DNA of 35,601 nt from UMGS75 sp964507405. Lineage in GTDB: Bacteria; Bacillota_I; Bacilli_A; ML615J-28; CAG-313. Numbering within the stretch: position 1 is the stretch's first letter; the number at the start of each line of letters is the position of its first letter. The notes beneath the pieces are model-generated. The model was given only the letters and a program-made list of their open reading frames with translations. It was not told where the DNA came from and searched no databases. The stretch covers positions 1 to 35,601 of the forward strand of contig CAZDPJ010000013.1 in NCBI GenBank assembly GCA_964507405.1. Direction: 5' to 3'. Shown here in pieces: positions 8,293 through 17,009 of this stretch. Position numbers and translations under genes: made by a program.

Positions 8293-9556
8293 TGAATTTT
8301 TAAAAGAAGAATATTATTATAAGAAACTTGACTGTGGGCTTTCTGTCTATTTAATACCAAAACTAAAATACAATCGATGTTATGCTTTATTTAGTACTAA
8401 GTTTGGTTCATGTGATGAAGAATTTGTACCAATTAATGAAAAAGAATTTATCAAAGTACCATCAGGGGTTGCTCATTTTCTAGAACATAAAAACTTTGAA
8501 ATGGAAGATGGAAATGATGCAAGTGTTCTATTTTCTAAATATGGAGGAGATGTTAATGCTTATACTACATATGATAAAACCGTTTATTTATTTAGTGGTA
8601 CATCTAATATTTTAGAACAAATTGAAACATTGATTGATTTTGTAAGAAAACCTTTCTTTACAAAAGAAAATGTGCTTAAAGAACAAGGTATTATTGAACA
8701 AGAAGTAAAAATGTATTTAGATAAACCGGGAACTAGTTTATTTTTAAATTTAATGAATAACTTATATGAAAAAAATTATGTAAAAGATGATATTGGTGGT
8801 AGTTTAGAATCAATTAAAGAAATTGATGTTGATACCCTTTATAAATGTTATAATACTTTTTATTCAAGTAGTAATATGACCTTTGTTTTAGTAGTAAATT
8901 TTGATTTAGGCAAAGTAGACGATTTATTAGAAAAGAAGTTTAAAAATGATTCATATGTTGAACCTATTAAAAGAAAAGAATACTTAGAGGATAATAAGGC
9001 AATAAGAAAGGATACAACATCATCTTTTGATGTATCAATTCCTAAAGTTGGATGTGCTGTTAAGTTTTCAGTTAAAGGAGAAAATAAAAGAACAATATAT
9101 AAGAATATGTTAATACTTGATATGTTATTAGATATTTATTTTGATGATTCATCTGACTTTTACCATAATATGTTAAAAGAAGGTATTATTGATAATAGCT
9201 TTAGCTATGAGGGAGTATATGATTTAACCTTTGCGCATGCCTATTTTTATGTAAATACTAATAAAATAGATGAGTTTAAAGAAAGTATGAAAGATATGTT
9301 ATTAACGTTAAAAGATAAACCTTTAGATTCTGATACTTTTAACAGATATAAAAGAATTCAACATGCAAATGCTATATCGAAGTTTAATTCAATTGAATAT
9401 ATTGCTAATTTAATATTAGATTTAGATAATATTGGGCTTGATTTATTTGATTCTACTAGTATTTTTAATGAAATAACAATTGATGATTTAAAGCAGTTTA
9501 AATCAAGATTTAGAGAGGATGCTATTACTTTTCATACCATAATTCCAAAAAAATAA
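8273..9556 (+). CDS. ymfH: M16 family zinc metallopeptidase, catalytic partner (YmfH-like)
   Basis: This 427-residue M16 peptidase has the inverted zinc motif HFLEH at residues 68-72. A downstream acidic zinc-ligand candidate lies in EQEV (E144), about 72 residues later as the family requires. The block KYGGDVNAYTTYDKT, characteristic of M16 active sites, is also present. With the preceding protein it should form the two-chain peptidase seen as YmfF/YmfH in Bacillus. The substrate is unknown; in related systems such pairs process peptides or small modified peptide precursors, but no such precursor is visible here. Two adjacent ATG codons (8273 and 8276) follow GAGG; either could be used. Confidence 0.9.
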   Translation: MMKRITNEFLKEEYYYKKLDCGLSVYLIPKLKYNRCYALFSTKFGSCDEEFVPINEKEFIKVPSGVAHFLEHKNFEMEDGNDASVLFSKYGGDVNAYTTYDKTVYLFSGTSNILEQIETLIDFVRKPFFTKENVLKEQGIIEQEVKMYLDKPGTSLFLNLMNNLYEKNYVKDDIGGSLESIKEIDVDTLYKCYNTFYSSSNMTFVLVVNFDLGKVDDLLEKKFKNDSYVEPIKRKEYLEDNKAIRKDTTSSFDVSIPKVGCAVKFSVKGENKRTIYKNMLILDMLLDIYFDDSSDFYHNMLKEGIIDNSFSYEGVYDLTFAHAYFYVNTNKIDEFKESMKDMLLTLKDKPLDSDTFNRYKRIQHANAISKFNSIEYIANLILDLDNIGLDLFDSTSIFNEITIDDLKQFKSRFREDAITFHTIIPKK

Positions 9557-9640
9557 AAAAATAAACGTATATTACTATCATTATTTAACAAAATATGATA
9601 AAATACTATGGTCGAATTAAGCTATTTATATAAAATTATA

Positions 9641-9707
9641 ATCATATATGTTTGATAATATGGTTCAAACGTCTCTATGTCACTGCCGTAAATAGTGATA
9701 CTATGAT
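9641..9707 (+). ncRNA. Purine riboswitch aptamer, guanine class
   Basis: Three helices meet at a junction as in the xpt guanine riboswitch. P1 is ATCATA (9641-9646) with TATGAT (9702-9707). P2 is 9650-9656 with 9664-9670 (7 positions including one T-T). P3 is 9679-9685 with 9693-9699 (7 bp with G-U ends). Loop L2 is AATATGG (family GATATGG), and L3 is CCGTAAA, identical to xpt; these are the two loops that form the kissing contact. J2/3 is 8 nt, GTCTCTAT, keeping the U51 equivalent. J3/1 is AC at 9700-9701, giving C74, the residue that pairs with guanine (adenine switches have U). Deviations are C at the U48 position and U at the C53 position. It lies upstream of a terminator and a secreted nuclease gene. 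Confidence 0.88.
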
Positions 9708-9769
9708 ATTTACATCAACGAATCTACATCGGATATTTATGTGATTATAAATAAAAAGTGAGGTGAGGT

Positions 9770-9821
9770 GAGTACTATCTTTTGTATTTAGGTTTAATAC
9801 AAGAATAGTACTCCTTTTTTT
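9770..9821 (+). terminator. Riboswitch expression platform: intrinsic terminator
   Basis: GAGTACTAT (9770-9778) pairs with ATAGTACTC (9805-9813). An inner stem TTGTATT/AATACAA follows, and seven T occur at 9815-9821. The J3/1-P1 strand of the aptamer carries the same TACTAT (9699-9704) as the terminator 5' arm. It could therefore pair with the terminator 3' arm instead, giving a candidate antiterminator when no ligand holds P1. That would make purine binding switch the gene off. The terminator is clear; the antiterminator pairing is inference. Confidence 0.82.
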
Positions 9822-9932
9822 GTAATTCGATTAAAAAGTATATTAGATAAAGTCAGCTACTACTTTATCACCTTTATTATTTAGTAGTAATTTATAAGAA
9901 AGGAATATAGAATAGCAAAGGAGAACTAAAAA

Positions 9933-12900
9933 ATGAAAAAGACATTGAAATTATTTTCTGCCTTTTGTTTGTTAATGCTTTTAATATTAACTAGCTGTAG
10001 TAATTCAGTTATTATGTATACTGTTAAATTCAATACAGATGGTGGTACGAGTATTAATTCCATTAGGGTTAAAGGAAATACTCAATTAGCACTTCCTAGT
10101 AATCCTACAAAACCAGGATTTGAATTCGATGGTTGGTATTTAGATAATAACTTTGAAGAAGCATTACCTACTCCATATACAGTAACTAAAACAGTTACTA
10201 TATATGCTAAATGGAATAAACTTTTAGTTGGTAATTTAATTGATATTGAATTAGATTATTCTCATGTTTTAACAACATATAATGCTTTAGAGTCTTTTGA
10301 TAGTACTAATCTATTAATTAAAAGAATTTATGATAATGGTGATGTAGCAGACCTAGATTTAAGTGAAGTTACTTTTGATAAAACGATATTACATGGTAAT
10401 GATACGAAAGTTTTAGTTAGTTATAAAGAATTTACTAAAGAAATTCCTGTAACAGTCAATAAACTTAATTATGATATAAGTAATATTTCCTTTAATGATA
10501 ACTCTTTAGTTTATAATGGTAATTATCAAACTTTAAGTTATAGTGGTACTTTACCGTTAGGACTTAGGGCTAAAGTAGTTGGTGAATTAAAAGATGTTGG
10601 TTCGAAAACTATTACCTTAGAGTTTGAAAACCAAAATCCAATCGACTATAATACCCCTACTAGTTTAAATGCTAAATTAACGATTACACCATTAACCTTA
10701 GATTTAACAATGTTTAAAGCACTTGATGATGTTTCATTTACAGGAAGTCCTTATACGCCAAAAGTAGAATCAACGATTGGACTTGTTGAAAATACATGTT
10801 TTACTGTTACTTATTCAAATAATATTGAAGTAGGTAAGGCAACAGTAAAAATAGAAGGTATTAATAACTATAAAGGTGAAGTTATTTTAAACTTTAATAT
10901 CTTATCAGTTGATGATATAATTGCAAAAGAAGGATCAGAAGAACTATATGAAAAGTTATCAAGTATCTTAACTGGTACTTTAAGTAATGTTCCAGCTAAA
11001 CTTCCACTTAATAATTCTAATAATTCAGTTAATACATATTATTCTTCAACAACAGGATTTATTGTTGATGAAGATGGTAATGTTAGTTATGTTTTAACAA
11101 AAGAAACTCAAGATGTTACGTTAACAGTTATTGTTAGATTTAATAATGATGTAAGTTATCTTGAATTTAAGTTTAAACTTGAAAAACTTGAAACTAAAGT
11201 AGATGAAAAAACTCTAGTTGAAGTTGAAAACTTAAATAGTAGTGTTACTTTAAACGTAAAAGAATTATCAAGTGAAGAATCTAGTAATATTATCATTAAA
11301 GCAAATGAAGAATTAATAAAAGCATATGATATTAGCTTATTAGATAAATCATTACAAAAAGTAGAACTAAATGGTAATGTAAAAGTTAAGTTACCAGTTC
11401 CAAGTAATTTAGATAGTAGTAAATTAGCCGTTTATTATGTTGATAGCATTGGACATGCGATAGATATGAATGCCACAGTAGTTGAAAACTATTTAGAATT
11501 TAATACTAATCATTTTAGTGTTTATATTATTACCCTTGATAAAACGGTAGAGGTTGGCACAATTGATAATCCTTATACAGTAAGTGAAGCCTTAGAACTA
11601 AAAGAAACAACTGAAAATGTATATGTTAAAGGAACTATAACTAAGATTGATGAAATAAATTTAAGTTATGGTAATGCGACATTTAGTTTAGGTTTATTAA
11701 AATGTTTCCGTGTTAAAAACATTAATAATACTTTATTTACTAAAGCCAATGATGTACTTGTTGGTGATGAAGTTGTAATATATGGTAAATTATCTGTTTT
11801 CTATGATGAAATCGAAATTGATGGATATATTGTATCTAATCAAAAAATCACAAGAAACATTTATAATGTAACACTAGAAAATGCTTTAAACGGAAAACCA
11901 GTTCTATCAAGTAGTGAGGTAGAACATGGATTAAGTACAACTCTTTTCTTTAATCCAAATGATGGATACGCAGTTGAAAGTATCGAAATCAATGGTAAAA
12001 CTTTAAATGTTAGTGGAACAAGTATTGATTTAACTATAACTAGCAATACAACAATTAAAGTTAATTATAAGAAATTAGATAGTAATTTAAAGAATGTATT
12101 ATTTGACTTTACTAGTCAAGGATATACTAATGGTGAAAAAATTAATAGTTTAACTTTATCTGGAGTTAGTGTTTCGTTTGATAAAGGAACGAACAAATCT
12201 AACGCTCCAGCATACTATAGTTCAGGTAATTCCCTTAGAATATACGCTGGTAATACATTTACTATTAGTAGTTCATCAAAAATTTCAAAAATTACCTTTA
12301 CATTTGCCTCAGGTGGCAATGAAAATTTAATTATTGAATCTTGTGGCAAACTTGAAAATAACATTTGGACAGGTGATACAAACGAAGTAACATTTACGAT
12401 AGATGGTTCGTCTGGTCAAAGAAGAATTAAAGAAATTAATGTTTCATATTCATCATCATCATCTACTGTTATTACTCCCGTTAAATATCAAATTACTTTT
12501 GATAGTAATGGTGGAAGTGAAATATTACCGGTTGAAGTATTAGAACAAAATAAACTAACAAAACCAACTGATCCAATTAGAGAAGGATATAAATTTGTAT
12601 GTTGGCTTTTAAATGGTGAAGAATATGACTTTTCAAGAGTTGTATCTAGTAACTTTACACTTGTTGCGAAATGGGAAAATGAAGAAGATGTAGATATTTT
12701 ATTTGAACTAGTAACAAATGTTAGTCAGTTACAAATTGGATCAGAAATTATTATAGTTCATAAAGATGGTAAAAAAGATAAAGCCCTAGGAATTATTCAA
12801 AAAACTAATAATAGAGCCGCATGTGATATTACATTTGTTAATGATTTAATTAAACAAAATAGTGATATGGCAATTATTCAACTTCTTGATGGTAATAAAG

Positions 12901-14054
12901 AAGGAACATTTGCTTTAAAAGTAATTAATGGTGATGCTACTGGTTATTTATATTCAGCAAGTAAATCTAGTAATTACTTAAGAACAGCAAACACATTAAG
13001 TGATGATGCTAGTTGGAATATTACCATTGATAGTAATGGAAACGCTCTAATAAAATCAACTGGCTTAAATTCAAGAAATACATTACGTTATAATTCAAGT
13101 AGTGACCTCTTCTCAACTTATGCAAGTGGTCAAGAAAATGTCCAAATCTATATTAAGAGTAGTAAAAATCTAACAAATGAAGAAATAGTAGAAAAAGAAA
13201 TAAGTTCATTTAGTATTAATAAGAGCCTTTCTAATGGCTATAATCTTCCAACTAAAGCAAAACTTGGTTCTACTATTACTTGGACAATTGATAAAAATCA
13301 TACTGCTAATTTAGTTAATAATAAATTAGTAAATAATGAAAGTGAAGATTTAACAGTAACTTTATATGCTAAATTCAGTTATGGAGATTATACTTCAAAT
13401 GAAGTATCATATCAAGTTACAATTAGAAAAACAATTACAAACTCTGATGTCGATGAATACTATGAAAGTATTTTAGCTACTGAAGGAGATGCATTGAAGA
13501 AGGAATTAAGAGAGTTAATTACTTCAACTCATACAAAGATTACTACATATGATGATTGTAAAACATATTTACAAGAAGCAGATGAAGATCCTAATAATTC
13601 CAATAATATGTTATTGTTTTATACAGGAACTTCAATTAACAAAACAGCAAATATGAGCGTATGGAATCGTGAACATGTATGGTGTCAAAGTCTTGGTTGG
13701 TTTACAACATCAGGTGCTGGTGCTGACCTCCATCATATAAGACCTTGTGACAACTCTGTTAACAGTTCACGTGGTAATAAGAAGTTTGGTGAATCAAGTG
13801 GTTATTTTACACCAAATGACGAATATAAAGGGGATATTGCAAGAATTATATTTTATCTAATGGTAAGGTATACTGAATCAGATAAATATAGTTTTGAAAG
13901 CATTGCGGAGTCACTAGAATTATTACTTGAATGGAATGAACTTGACCCTGTTAGTGAAACAGAAATAATTAGAAATAATTATATTTACACTATCCAAGGT
14001 AATCGTAATCCATTTATTGATAATAGTGATTATGCACAATTAATCTGGGGATAA
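9933..14054 (+). CDS. Multidomain surface lipoprotein with C-terminal endonuclease I domain
   Basis: The 1373-residue protein starts with a lipoprotein signal (lipobox LTSC, lipid cysteine C22). In order follow an InlB B-type repeat (about 28-94), MBG-like adhesive repeats (175-305), linker domains, an OB-fold-like domain beginning DNPYTVSEALEL (540-635), a second bacterial repeat (641-715), a beta-rich module starting FDFTSQGYTNGEKINS (720-847), another InlB repeat (851-913), a ~150-residue module shared with the next gene (922-1073) and an Ig-like domain (1090-1166). The C-terminal ~200 residues are an endonuclease I (EndA/BsnI-like) nuclease with NREHVW (E1247, H1248), DLHHIRP (1265-1271) and VNSSRGNKKFGES. 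It should be anchored outside the membrane and cut DNA or RNA non-specifically. The purine riboswitch and terminator in its leader imply control by intracellular purines. Specific target unknown. Confidence 0.9.
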   Translation: MKKTLKLFSAFCLLMLLILTSCSNSVIMYTVKFNTDGGTSINSIRVKGNTQLALPSNPTKPGFEFDGWYLDNNFEEALPTPYTVTKTVTIYAKWNKLLVGNLIDIELDYSHVLTTYNALESFDSTNLLIKRIYDNGDVADLDLSEVTFDKTILHGNDTKVLVSYKEFTKEIPVTVNKLNYDISNISFNDNSLVYNGNYQTLSYSGTLPLGLRAKVVGELKDVGSKTITLEFENQNPIDYNTPTSLNAKLTITPLTLDLTMFKALDDVSFTGSPYTPKVESTIGLVENTCFTVTYSNNIEVGKATVKIEGINNYKGEVILNFNILSVDDIIAKEGSEELYEKLSSILTGTLSNVPAKLPLNNSNNSVNTYYSSTTGFIVDEDGNVSYVLTKETQDVTLTVIVRFNNDVSYLEFKFKLEKLETKVDEKTLVEVENLNSSVTLNVKELSSEESSNIIIKANEELIKAYDISLLDKSLQKVELNGNVKVKLPVPSNLDSSKLAVYYVDSIGHAIDMNATVVENYLEFNTNHFSVYIITLDKTVEVGTIDNPYTVSEALELKETTENVYVKGTITKIDEINLSYGNATFSLGLLKCFRVKNINNTLFTKANDVLVGDEVVIYGKLSVFYDEIEIDGYIVSNQKITRNIYNVTLENALNGKPVLSSSEVEHGLSTTLFFNPNDGYAVESIEINGKTLNVSGTSIDLTITSNTTIKVNYKKLDSNLKNVLFDFTSQGYTNGEKINSLTLSGVSVSFDKGTNKSNAPAYYSSGNSLRIYAGNTFTISSSSKISKITFTFASGGNENLIIESCGKLENNIWTGDTNEVTFTIDGSSGQRRIKEINVSYSSSSSTVITPVKYQITFDSNGGSEILPVEVLEQNKLTKPTDPIREGYKFVCWLLNGEEYDFSRVVSSNFTLVAKWENEEDVDILFELVTNVSQLQIGSEIIIVHKDGKKDKALGIIQKTNNRAACDITFVNDLIKQNSDMAIIQLLDGNKEGTFALKVINGDATGYLYSASKSSNYLRTANTLSDDASWNITIDSNGNALIKSTGLNSRNTLRYNSSSDLFSTYASGQENVQIYIKSSKNLTNEEIVEKEISSFSINKSLSNGYNLPTKAKLGSTITWTIDKNHTANLVNNKLVNNESEDLTVTLYAKFSYGDYTSNEVSYQVTIRKTITNSDVDEYYESILATEGDALKKELRELITSTHTKITTYDDCKTYLQEADEDPNNSNNMLLFYTGTSINKTANMSVWNREHVWCQSLGWFTTSGAGADLHHIRPCDNSVNSSRGNKKFGESSGYFTPNDEYKGDIARIIFYLMVRYTESDKYSFESIAESLELLLEWNELDPVSETEIIRNNYIYTIQGNRNPFIDNSDYAQLIWG

Positions 14055-14092
14055 AATTATAGAATATATGAAAGGAAAAAAAGAAAATTAAA

Positions 14093-16966
14093 ATGAAAAA
14101 GATTAGAATATTTTTAAGTCTATTATTAATGATGTTTGCTTTTTCTGTAGTTTGTGTTAATACAAATGTAGAAGCAGCTGGTGCTCAAGAAGTAAGTGTT
14201 GATACATATGACACAGATGCAAAAAAAGTACAATTTGATTTAGATCGTATTACTTTACCTACTAATGTTATTTCTTCATTCCCAGTTGTAACAAAAAGTA
14301 TGTTCGGTTCAACTTTTACATGGGAAAGTACTAATAGTGATGTTATTTCTACTGAATATGTAAATGAATCTGGCTGGGTTTATGTACAAAGAAATTCAGA
14401 AGAATCTAAAACAGTTACTTTAAAAGTTACTGTTACATTAAATGAAGAAAGTGATGAAAAACAATTTGAAATCACTGTTCCTGCAGGAACAACTTCTACA
14501 CAAGAAGTTCAAATTACTTATAAAGATGCTGCAACAGGTGAGGCTATTGTTGAAGAAGAACAAGTAACAAAAGTTCATGCTGGTGATGCATTAAATATTG
14601 TTGCGCCTACAACAGCTGTAGATGGTAAATATTTCGCTGGATGGTATGACAACGAAGCTGGAACTGGAAGAAAATATACTACAACTCTTGGTATTATTAA
14701 AGATACAACTTTATATGCTAAATATGAAGCAATTGTACTTGAATCTTTAACTTTAAATCCATCAATTGATTTATCAGAATATCCTCAAACAGCAAAATCT
14801 ACAACATTAACATCTGATTTATTAAATAATTTAACTCTTGACTTTAAGTATGCACATGAAACTGGTACAGGTTCTCGCTCACTTAAAAATGCTTTAGATA
14901 ATAATTTAGTTACTGTTTCATTTGATACAGATACTGAAACTGATAAAGCAATTCATTACAATTCTAAATTAATAGTTACTTCTACTGAAAATACAGAAAA
15001 ATCTGTAGAAGTTGCAATCGTAGTAAATAAAATTGATCCAACAGTTACACCTGTAGTTACTGGTACTTATTATGAAGGTGCAAAATTAAGTACTGTTAGT
15101 CTTGCTTTAGGTGAAGGTTCAACTGAAGGTACAATTGCATGGAAAGATGGAGAAACAACAACTTTAGTTAAAGGTGATAATACTTGTACTTGGGAATTTA
15201 CTCCTATTGACCAAGATTATAATACAAAAGAAGGTACTTATACAGTTAATGCTTTAGAAAACGAAGTTACTAAAGTATCTGTTAAAGAAATTAATGCAGT
15301 ATTAAATGGTACTAAACAATACTCAGCGTATGATACAATGAGTACTGGTGATTTAACAGTTACTGTAGTTTATAATATGTCAAATAATACTACTTCTACT
15401 GAAACAACAACTGCTTATGCTATAACATATCAAAATGGTGATTGTTTTAAAGCAGGTGATACAAAAGTTACAATTACTTATACTGAGAATGAAATACCTT
15501 ACACTTTTGATTTAACAGTTAACACCGTTGCTAAGAAAGTACTTAATGCTCCTGAAAATGTAACTTTTACAAGTGAATACACATATGATGGTCAAGAACA
15601 TAAAGTTACTCATGCAGGTTTAGACGACACAACTTATACTATTTCATATAGTGAAAATAATAAATTAACTAATAAAGGTAGTGTAGATGTTACTGTTACT
15701 TATGGCGCAGTGGATTCTGCTAACTGTGAAATTAATTCTGTTGAAGCTACTGCAACAGTTACATTAACAGTTAATGCTAAATCAATTGAAGGCGCTACAA
15801 TTTCAGATGTTGCTGATGTAATTGTTGATGATAGAAAATTTAATCAATTTACTCCTGAAGTTACAGTTTCTGATGGTGAAAAACTTTTAGTTAAAGATAC
15901 AGATTATACTGTAACTTATAGTGAAACAACAAAAATTGAAAGTGGAAAAACTTCTGTAATTGCAACTATCACTGTAACTGGTAAAGGTAACTATGAAAAT
16001 GTTGCAACTAAAGAATTTACAATTAAATTAAGTGCAGAAGCAAAAGTTAATGAAGATGCTGAAGAACTTGATGGTAAAACTATTAATACTGATGAAGTAG
16101 ATGAATTACCTACTACATTATCAAATGGTTCTAAAGTTGAATTCACTGTACTTCCTCAATTTGTAAATGTTGTAGATGGTAAATTACAAGTTATAAAAAC
16201 TTCTAGTGCTCAATCTGAAACAGTTACAGTAAAAGTTACTAATGAAGATATTGTTAGATATGTAAACGTAACATTTACTGCATCAGCAAAAGTAAATAAT
16301 TATAAAGTTACTTTCAATGTTGGTACTGATAGTTTTACTACAACAATTGTAGATCAATATGTTACTCCAGGTGAAAAAGTAGTTGCTCCAACTACTAATC
16401 CAACAAAAGACAACTATGTATTTGTTGAATGGCAATTAGATGGTACTAAATTTGATTTTGATACTATTATTGATAAAGATATTGAATTAGTTGCTAAATA
16501 TGGTCAATGGCAATTAGTTACAGATGATTCAAGTTTAACAGCTGGTGATAAGATTGTTATTGCAGCAAAAGATTCTGATTTTGCATTAAGTACTACTCAA
16601 AATGAAAATAATAGAGGTGTAGCATCAATTACAAAAGATGCTACTAATAATACAATTACTTTATATGATGATGTTCAAGTACTTACTCTTGAAGCAGGAA
16701 CTAAAGATAATACTTTCGCATTTAATACTGGCGATGGATATTTATATGCCGCAAGTTCTTCTAAAAATTATCTTAAAACAAGAAACGCTAAAGATGATAA
16801 TGCAAGTTTCTCTATAGATATTGAAACTTCAGGTGTTGCTACTGTTAAAGCTCAAGGAGATAACACTAGAAATTTATTAAAATATAATCCAAGTAGTAAG
16901 TTATTTGCTTGCTATGGATCAGGACAACAAGATATTGTTATTTATAAATTAGTTATTGAAAAATAA
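14093..16966 (+). CDS. Secreted multi-repeat protein with InlB and Ig-like domains
   Basis: This 957-residue protein has an N-terminal signal peptide ending near VEA-AG (about residue 28) and no lipobox, LPXTG or other anchor that I can see. Domains are an atrophied bacterial Ig-like domain (about 45-130), an InlB-type repeat (139-212), several MBG or Ig-like repeats (215-720), a second InlB-type repeat (737-802), and a C-terminal module (803-957) homologous to residues 922-1073 of the preceding nuclease. No catalytic motif was found. It lies 38 bases after the nuclease gene without a terminator, so it is probably co-transcribed and shares the riboswitch control. The nearest AGGA is about 16 bases before the ATG, a weak ribosome binding site. 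Threonine-, serine- and valine-rich composition suits an extended adhesive rod. Confidence 0.85.
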   Translation: MKKIRIFLSLLLMMFAFSVVCVNTNVEAAGAQEVSVDTYDTDAKKVQFDLDRITLPTNVISSFPVVTKSMFGSTFTWESTNSDVISTEYVNESGWVYVQRNSEESKTVTLKVTVTLNEESDEKQFEITVPAGTTSTQEVQITYKDAATGEAIVEEEQVTKVHAGDALNIVAPTTAVDGKYFAGWYDNEAGTGRKYTTTLGIIKDTTLYAKYEAIVLESLTLNPSIDLSEYPQTAKSTTLTSDLLNNLTLDFKYAHETGTGSRSLKNALDNNLVTVSFDTDTETDKAIHYNSKLIVTSTENTEKSVEVAIVVNKIDPTVTPVVTGTYYEGAKLSTVSLALGEGSTEGTIAWKDGETTTLVKGDNTCTWEFTPIDQDYNTKEGTYTVNALENEVTKVSVKEINAVLNGTKQYSAYDTMSTGDLTVTVVYNMSNNTTSTETTTAYAITYQNGDCFKAGDTKVTITYTENEIPYTFDLTVNTVAKKVLNAPENVTFTSEYTYDGQEHKVTHAGLDDTTYTISYSENNKLTNKGSVDVTVTYGAVDSANCEINSVEATATVTLTVNAKSIEGATISDVADVIVDDRKFNQFTPEVTVSDGEKLLVKDTDYTVTYSETTKIESGKTSVIATITVTGKGNYENVATKEFTIKLSAEAKVNEDAEELDGKTINTDEVDELPTTLSNGSKVEFTVLPQFVNVVDGKLQVIKTSSAQSETVTVKVTNEDIVRYVNVTFTASAKVNNYKVTFNVGTDSFTTTIVDQYVTPGEKVVAPTTNPTKDNYVFVEWQLDGTKFDFDTIIDKDIELVAKYGQWQLVTDDSSLTAGDKIVIAAKDSDFALSTTQNENNRGVASITKDATNNTITLYDDVQVLTLEAGTKDNTFAFNTGDGYLYAASSSKNYLKTRNAKDDNASFSIDIETSGVATVKAQGDNTRNLLKYNPSSKLFACYGSGQQDIVIYKLVIEK

Positions 16967-16978
16967 TTAAAACAATAA

Positions 16979-17008
16979 AATCTCACTATATCTATAGTGG
17001 GATTTTTT
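16979..17008. terminator. Bidirectional terminator between convergent genes
   Basis: AATCTCACTATA (16979-16990) pairs with TATAGTGGGATT (16993-17004) with one T-G pair. A T6 run (17003-17008) follows on the plus strand, and a GATTTTATTGTTTT tail follows on the minus strand. It serves the secreted-protein genes and the germination operon. Confidence 0.87.
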
Positions 17009-17009
17009 G

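Larger units (their letters stand above)
9557..9932 (+). other. 376-base leader region of the nuclease lipoprotein gene
   Basis: This gene-free stretch holds, in order, a poorly defined promoter region (best -10 candidate TATGAT at 9594-9599, weak -35), a purine riboswitch aptamer (9641-9707), an A-rich linker with a GAGGT repeat at about 9760-9770, a strong intrinsic terminator (9770-9821), and a final 110 bases with two mutually exclusive hairpins before the ribosome binding site AAAGGAG at 9917-9923. Confidence 0.8.

Noticed and set aside
14093..16966. LPXTG sorting signal or surface-layer anchor in the secreted protein
   Set aside because: The C-terminus ends in the shared module at VIYKLVIEK with no LPXTG, membrane helix or basic tail.
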